Positions 61,330 to 64,000 of a stretch of DNA of 64,000 nucleotides are shown here, one piece after another. The position numbers and the translations under genes are program-made. Numbering within the stretch: position 1 is the first letter of the stretch; each line of letters opens with the position of its first letter. The notes beneath the pieces are model-generated. The model made no database searches. It worked only from the letters and a program-made list of their open reading frames with translations, and was not told the DNA's origin. Source of the DNA: Azolla caroliniana (Eukaryota; Polypodiophyta); contig JBHGNT010000017.1 in the NCBI GenBank assembly GCA_043228905.1, positions 3,162,001 to 3,226,000 of the forward strand. The letters run 5' to 3'.

Positions 61330-63317
61330 AAAATTGGGTTTAAGGGTTTACCTAGTCGTTGAAACTTGCAGTTAAAAATGGATTAGTCAGAGTCGACCCT
61401 TGGTATGGTTTAAGTGGAAAACCATTAACTCATTTTGGTAATATTTCACCTGTGAGTTTGCCTAACTGATATGTGCCATTGTTGTTGTCGACAATCCAAT
61501 ATGGCCTGGTCCATCGAAACTGTAGTTTCCCCTGCATGGAACCCATTTTTGTTTGAATCACGAGTACAAATTTGCCAATATCAAAAATAAATAAAAATCC
61601 ACGTCGATAACGATCGACAAAGGCTTTTGTTTTTCGATGCTTTTGTTCGAAGTACCATAGAGATTGAAGTCGACTTTCTTCTAACTCCAGGAGTTGCTCC
61701 CTTCTAATTCTTTTTTACTGCTCCTCAACAAGTCGTTTTGCCACATGCACTCATAATTTAGGAATCTGAAATTCGATTGGCATAACAACGTCTAACCCAA
61801 AAGCCATTCGAAATGGTGTTGAACGAATAGTTGTCTTGTAAGTTGTAGGATATGCCCAGACTACACTATGTAACTTCTAAATGTCAGTGCAATTTTCGTT
61901 GATGATTTTTCTCAAAAACATTTGAATCGTTTTATGAGTTGATTCGACCAATCCATTGTCCTAAGGATAGTAGGGTGTACTCTTCTTATGACCTACTGCA
62001 TAATGATTCTTTAATTCATGAAATTTTTTATCGATGAAATGATTGCGTTGATCACTAATGAGCTCGATCAGACACCCGAACTTACACTAAATGCATTCAT
62101 ATAGAAATTTTGCATTCAAGGTCATTGTATTATCTCGTAGGGCTTTCACCTCGACCCACTTGGTACAATAATCGGTAGTGATGATAACATAACGATTGCC
62201 CAAAATAATCGGTAGGGCTTTCTTGTTGCAACATGTTTAAATGGGCTGATAAAATCGATACCCCATTTCTAGAAGGCTTCTAGTGGCAATATTGGTTGAT
62301 GTGGCATTCGATCTTTTTCATGAGGTTGGCCAACCCGTTGACATAAGTCACATTATGTTAGGAACAATACTAAAACAAAGAAGGAATTAGTACTAAAAGA
62401 AGTATTAGTACTAAGAGAGGTGAAGAACTCTCAAGAGAAGGAAAGAGTGAGTGAGAGGGAGGGAGGGAGAGAGAGAGAGAGTGATGATAAGAAAAGATAT
62501 ATATTATGTGAAGAGAATGTACAGTAGTAGCTAGGAGGCTTAAGACTGGCGTTGAACTGATTTGGTTCGAAATAATGCCTTGTGCCTCCTTTTATAGTGT
62601 TCTGAGGAATACTCCTGAAGTTTCTAGAATGTTCCAGAGAAATTTGGAATATACATCAATTTTCTATAATAAAATATAAATGAAAATAATATTCTACGTA
62701 TTACAATGTATGGTCTAATGGTCAAGAGCTTGACCCATGTAGCATAAGGTCATGGGTTCGAGTCTTGCCATATCATGACACATTGTCGGTAATAATTTGT
62801 AGCATCTTTCAGAGTCATAAGCCACCAAAGGCCACTATTCTATATTTTTTGAGCAGTTGTATCCCCTGCATAATGCCCTCTAACAATTCCACGATGAGCC
62901 TCTCGTAATACTGCTTCTTTTTCAAATTGTTGAAGACATCGCCGCCAAATTCCATCTGCTCCTTTATGATACAATGTTTCTTTAATTAGGTAGAAATTCT
63001 GACTCCGAACAACCAATCGCTTTCTTTCGTCTAACGACATTCCTTCTAGAGGTAATCCCGTACTAAGGAAGGAAATCATATCCGTAAGCCATAAATCAGC
63101 GGATTACTCACCCAATTCTATCAAATTGATAGTGTTGACCTTAAAGTGTTGTGCGTCCGAAAAATTATTTCGAACTCCTTCACCTGGTTCCCTCAAGGCT
63201 AGTCAACTAAGATAGTCGGCTATTGCATGTTGTACCCCAGGTCAATGTATGATGTCGAACTCAAACTCTTGTAAAAGAAGTGTCCATCTTGCTAATTTTC
63301 TTGTTAAGGATTGCTTT
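61330..63317 (-). pseudogene. Decayed Ty3/gypsy pol: RNase H end and integrase
   Basis: The minus strand reads, in order: the end of RNase H (LTRKLARWTLLLQEFEFDIIH then a stop where Trp is usual, PGVQHAIADYLS, 63160-63317); the integrase zinc-binding region (LVVRSQNFYLIKETLYHKG, EAHRGIVRGHYAGDTT, 62840-63079); and the integrase core and C-terminal part (GHKKSTPYYP, NGLVES, WAYPTTYKTTIRSTPF, 61400-62340), ending near FPLKPYQG. Stops interrupt all parts and many are at former Trp, Arg or Gln codons. The order RNase H before integrase is Ty3/gypsy. Reverse transcriptase would lie to the right, beyond the copia insertion at 63318. The sequence style is that of the Tat/Ogre side of the family, but the clade is not proven. 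Confidence 0.9.
62356..62780 (-). mobile_element. Solo LTR inserted in the gypsy integrase
   Basis: A 425-bp insert starts TGTTAGGAAC and ends ATCATGACA on the plus strand, flanked by CATTA (62351-62355) and CATTG (62781-62785). It interrupts the C-X2-C pair of the integrase zinc finger between its two cysteines; the pol frame resumes correctly on the far side. A TATA box with purine context (CACTATAAAAGGAGG on the minus strand, near 62595) suggests minus orientation. A tRNA-like segment (A box TGGTCTAATGG at 62711, B box GGTTCGAGTCT at 62755) lies near its right end, so a SINE origin is an alternative. Confidence 0.65.
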
Positions 63318-63744
63318 TGTTGAGTGAGCAAGCTCAACCGGATCTGGATCGGCATCCAGAAGGATGAGTCGGATCGGTATCCGGAAACAACCGGCCAGAT
63401 CGGGGAGCCGGATTCGAGTGGGAACCGGAAGCCTAGTAGTAGCCTAGACTACTAGGTAATCATTGTCTCGTAGTTAGTGTCAGTCGCACGAGTGATCATT
63501 GAAGTACCTGTCAGTAGTTCTATCAGTCCTTTATGGACTTGTATAAATAGTGTTGTTTAGCACATTGTATGTACAAAGTTTTAGAGTTAATTTTTGAATA
63601 TAGTTTTATGTTCTGCTCTCTCTGTCTCCTCTGTCTCCTATGTCTCCTCTGTGCTTTAAGCTTTTCCATTAAACCTTCATCTCATTTCTGTTGCTATCCG
63701 GCTGAGCCGGTTCTGTCAGACGCTTCCGCACATTAACATTCACA
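63318..63744 (+). repeat. 5' LTR of a second copia element
   Basis: Starts TGTTGAGTGAGCAAGCTCAA and ends TTCACA. It shares long blocks with the LTRs of the first element (AGCTCAACCGGA, CTCGTAGTTAGTGTCAG, ATTGAAGTAC, GGACTTGTATAAATAG) but is clearly diverged, so the two are members of one family or sister subfamilies. Inserted in the RNase H region of the gypsy pol. Confidence 0.9.
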
Positions 63745-64000
63745 TGGTATCAGAGCGCGAGGGTTGAGAACCTCTACAGCCGACATTTGCTTCTGTAGAC
63801 GAACCCTAGAACCTGGTAACAACAAATAGAGAGAAGATATGGACAGAGGAATGGCGAGTTCACTTCCAATAGAGAAGCTCTACCAGAGCAACTATGCGTC
63901 CTGGTCATATAAAATGCACCAATACCTATTGGGGCATGGATATTGGAGCTTCGTGGAAGGAACAAATGAAGTAGCACCAGAGCTGTCACACAAAGATTTC
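63745..64000 (+). mobile_element. Second copia element, primer site and start of gag (partial)
   Basis: The initiator tRNA-Met primer-binding site TGGTATCAGAGC starts at 63745. An ATG at 63839 opens a gag frame (MDRGMASSLPIEKL, NYASWSYKMHQYLLGHGYW) that remains open to the window edge. It is closely similar to the gag of the first element. Whether this copy keeps reverse transcriptase cannot be seen. Confidence 0.92.

Noticed and set aside
62704-62775. Functional tRNA gene
   Set aside because: A and B boxes are present but the acceptor and T stems do not pair well; it lies inside a solo-LTR-like insert.

Overview
The window is nuclear DNA of a land plant, most likely a seed plant. The evidence is intron-rich genes for plant-specific proteins (chlorophyll-pathway CHLM, microtubule protein AIR9, an ASI1-type BAH/RRM protein, a GT14 glucuronosyltransferase), AT-rich intergenic DNA, Ty1/copia and Ty3/gypsy retrotransposons, SINE-like tRNA-derived inserts and abundant CT/GA microsatellites. 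The species cannot be named from the sequence. Exon maps were made by eye from splice sites, reading-phase closure and family similarity, so junctions may be off by a base or so.

Layout, left to right. 1-301 (-): first exon of CYP51 (sterol 14-demethylase), running off the left edge. 302-4.99 kb: decayed intergenic DNA. 4.99-6.08 kb (+): a dead CYP51 copy. 8.06-11.78 kb (-): ASI1-like BAH/RRM protein, 10 coding exons. 14.75-17.21 kb (-): GT14 family glycosyltransferase, 4 exons. 18.73 kb (-): tRNA-Cys(GCA). 19.98-22.70 kb (-): small CDC25/ACR2-type rhodanese phosphatase, 3 exons. 24.74-27.84 kb (+): V-ATPase subunit E, 6 exons. 30.25-31.29 kb (+): CHLM in a single exon. 32.77-35.59 kb (-): histone-fold protein of the DPB3/NF-YC10/POLE4 type, 4 exons. 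36.48-40.20 kb (+): a copia element with both LTRs and a target-site duplication, lacking reverse transcriptase and carrying an extra ORF. 42.05-55.86 kb (-): AIR9, 37 coding exons, about 1,912 aa, with five or so LRR units and 11 A9 repeats. 56.16-56.96 kb: a 30-bp minisatellite. 57.07-64.0 kb: nested retroelements. These are a solo LTR, a second LTR with a primer-binding site, a decayed gypsy pol on the minus strand interrupted by another solo LTR, a decayed coiled-coil ORF, a 140-bp tandem array, and the 5' end of a second copia element of the same family as the first.

The cellular genes are housekeeping genes of unrelated pathways (sterol synthesis, chlorophyll synthesis, vacuolar proton pumping, cell-wall glycosylation, chromatin and replication, microtubules); nothing suggests that they work together as a cluster. 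The most unusual material is in the accessory parts: the extra ORF of the copia element between two polypurine-tract copies, the coiled-coil ORF next to the gypsy pol, tandem duplication of the AIR9 exon-1 splice donor region, a telomere-like repeat used as AIR9 coding sequence, and an internal protein duplication in the ASI1-like gene. I found no CRISPR array, prokaryotic operon or convincing new multi-gene system.
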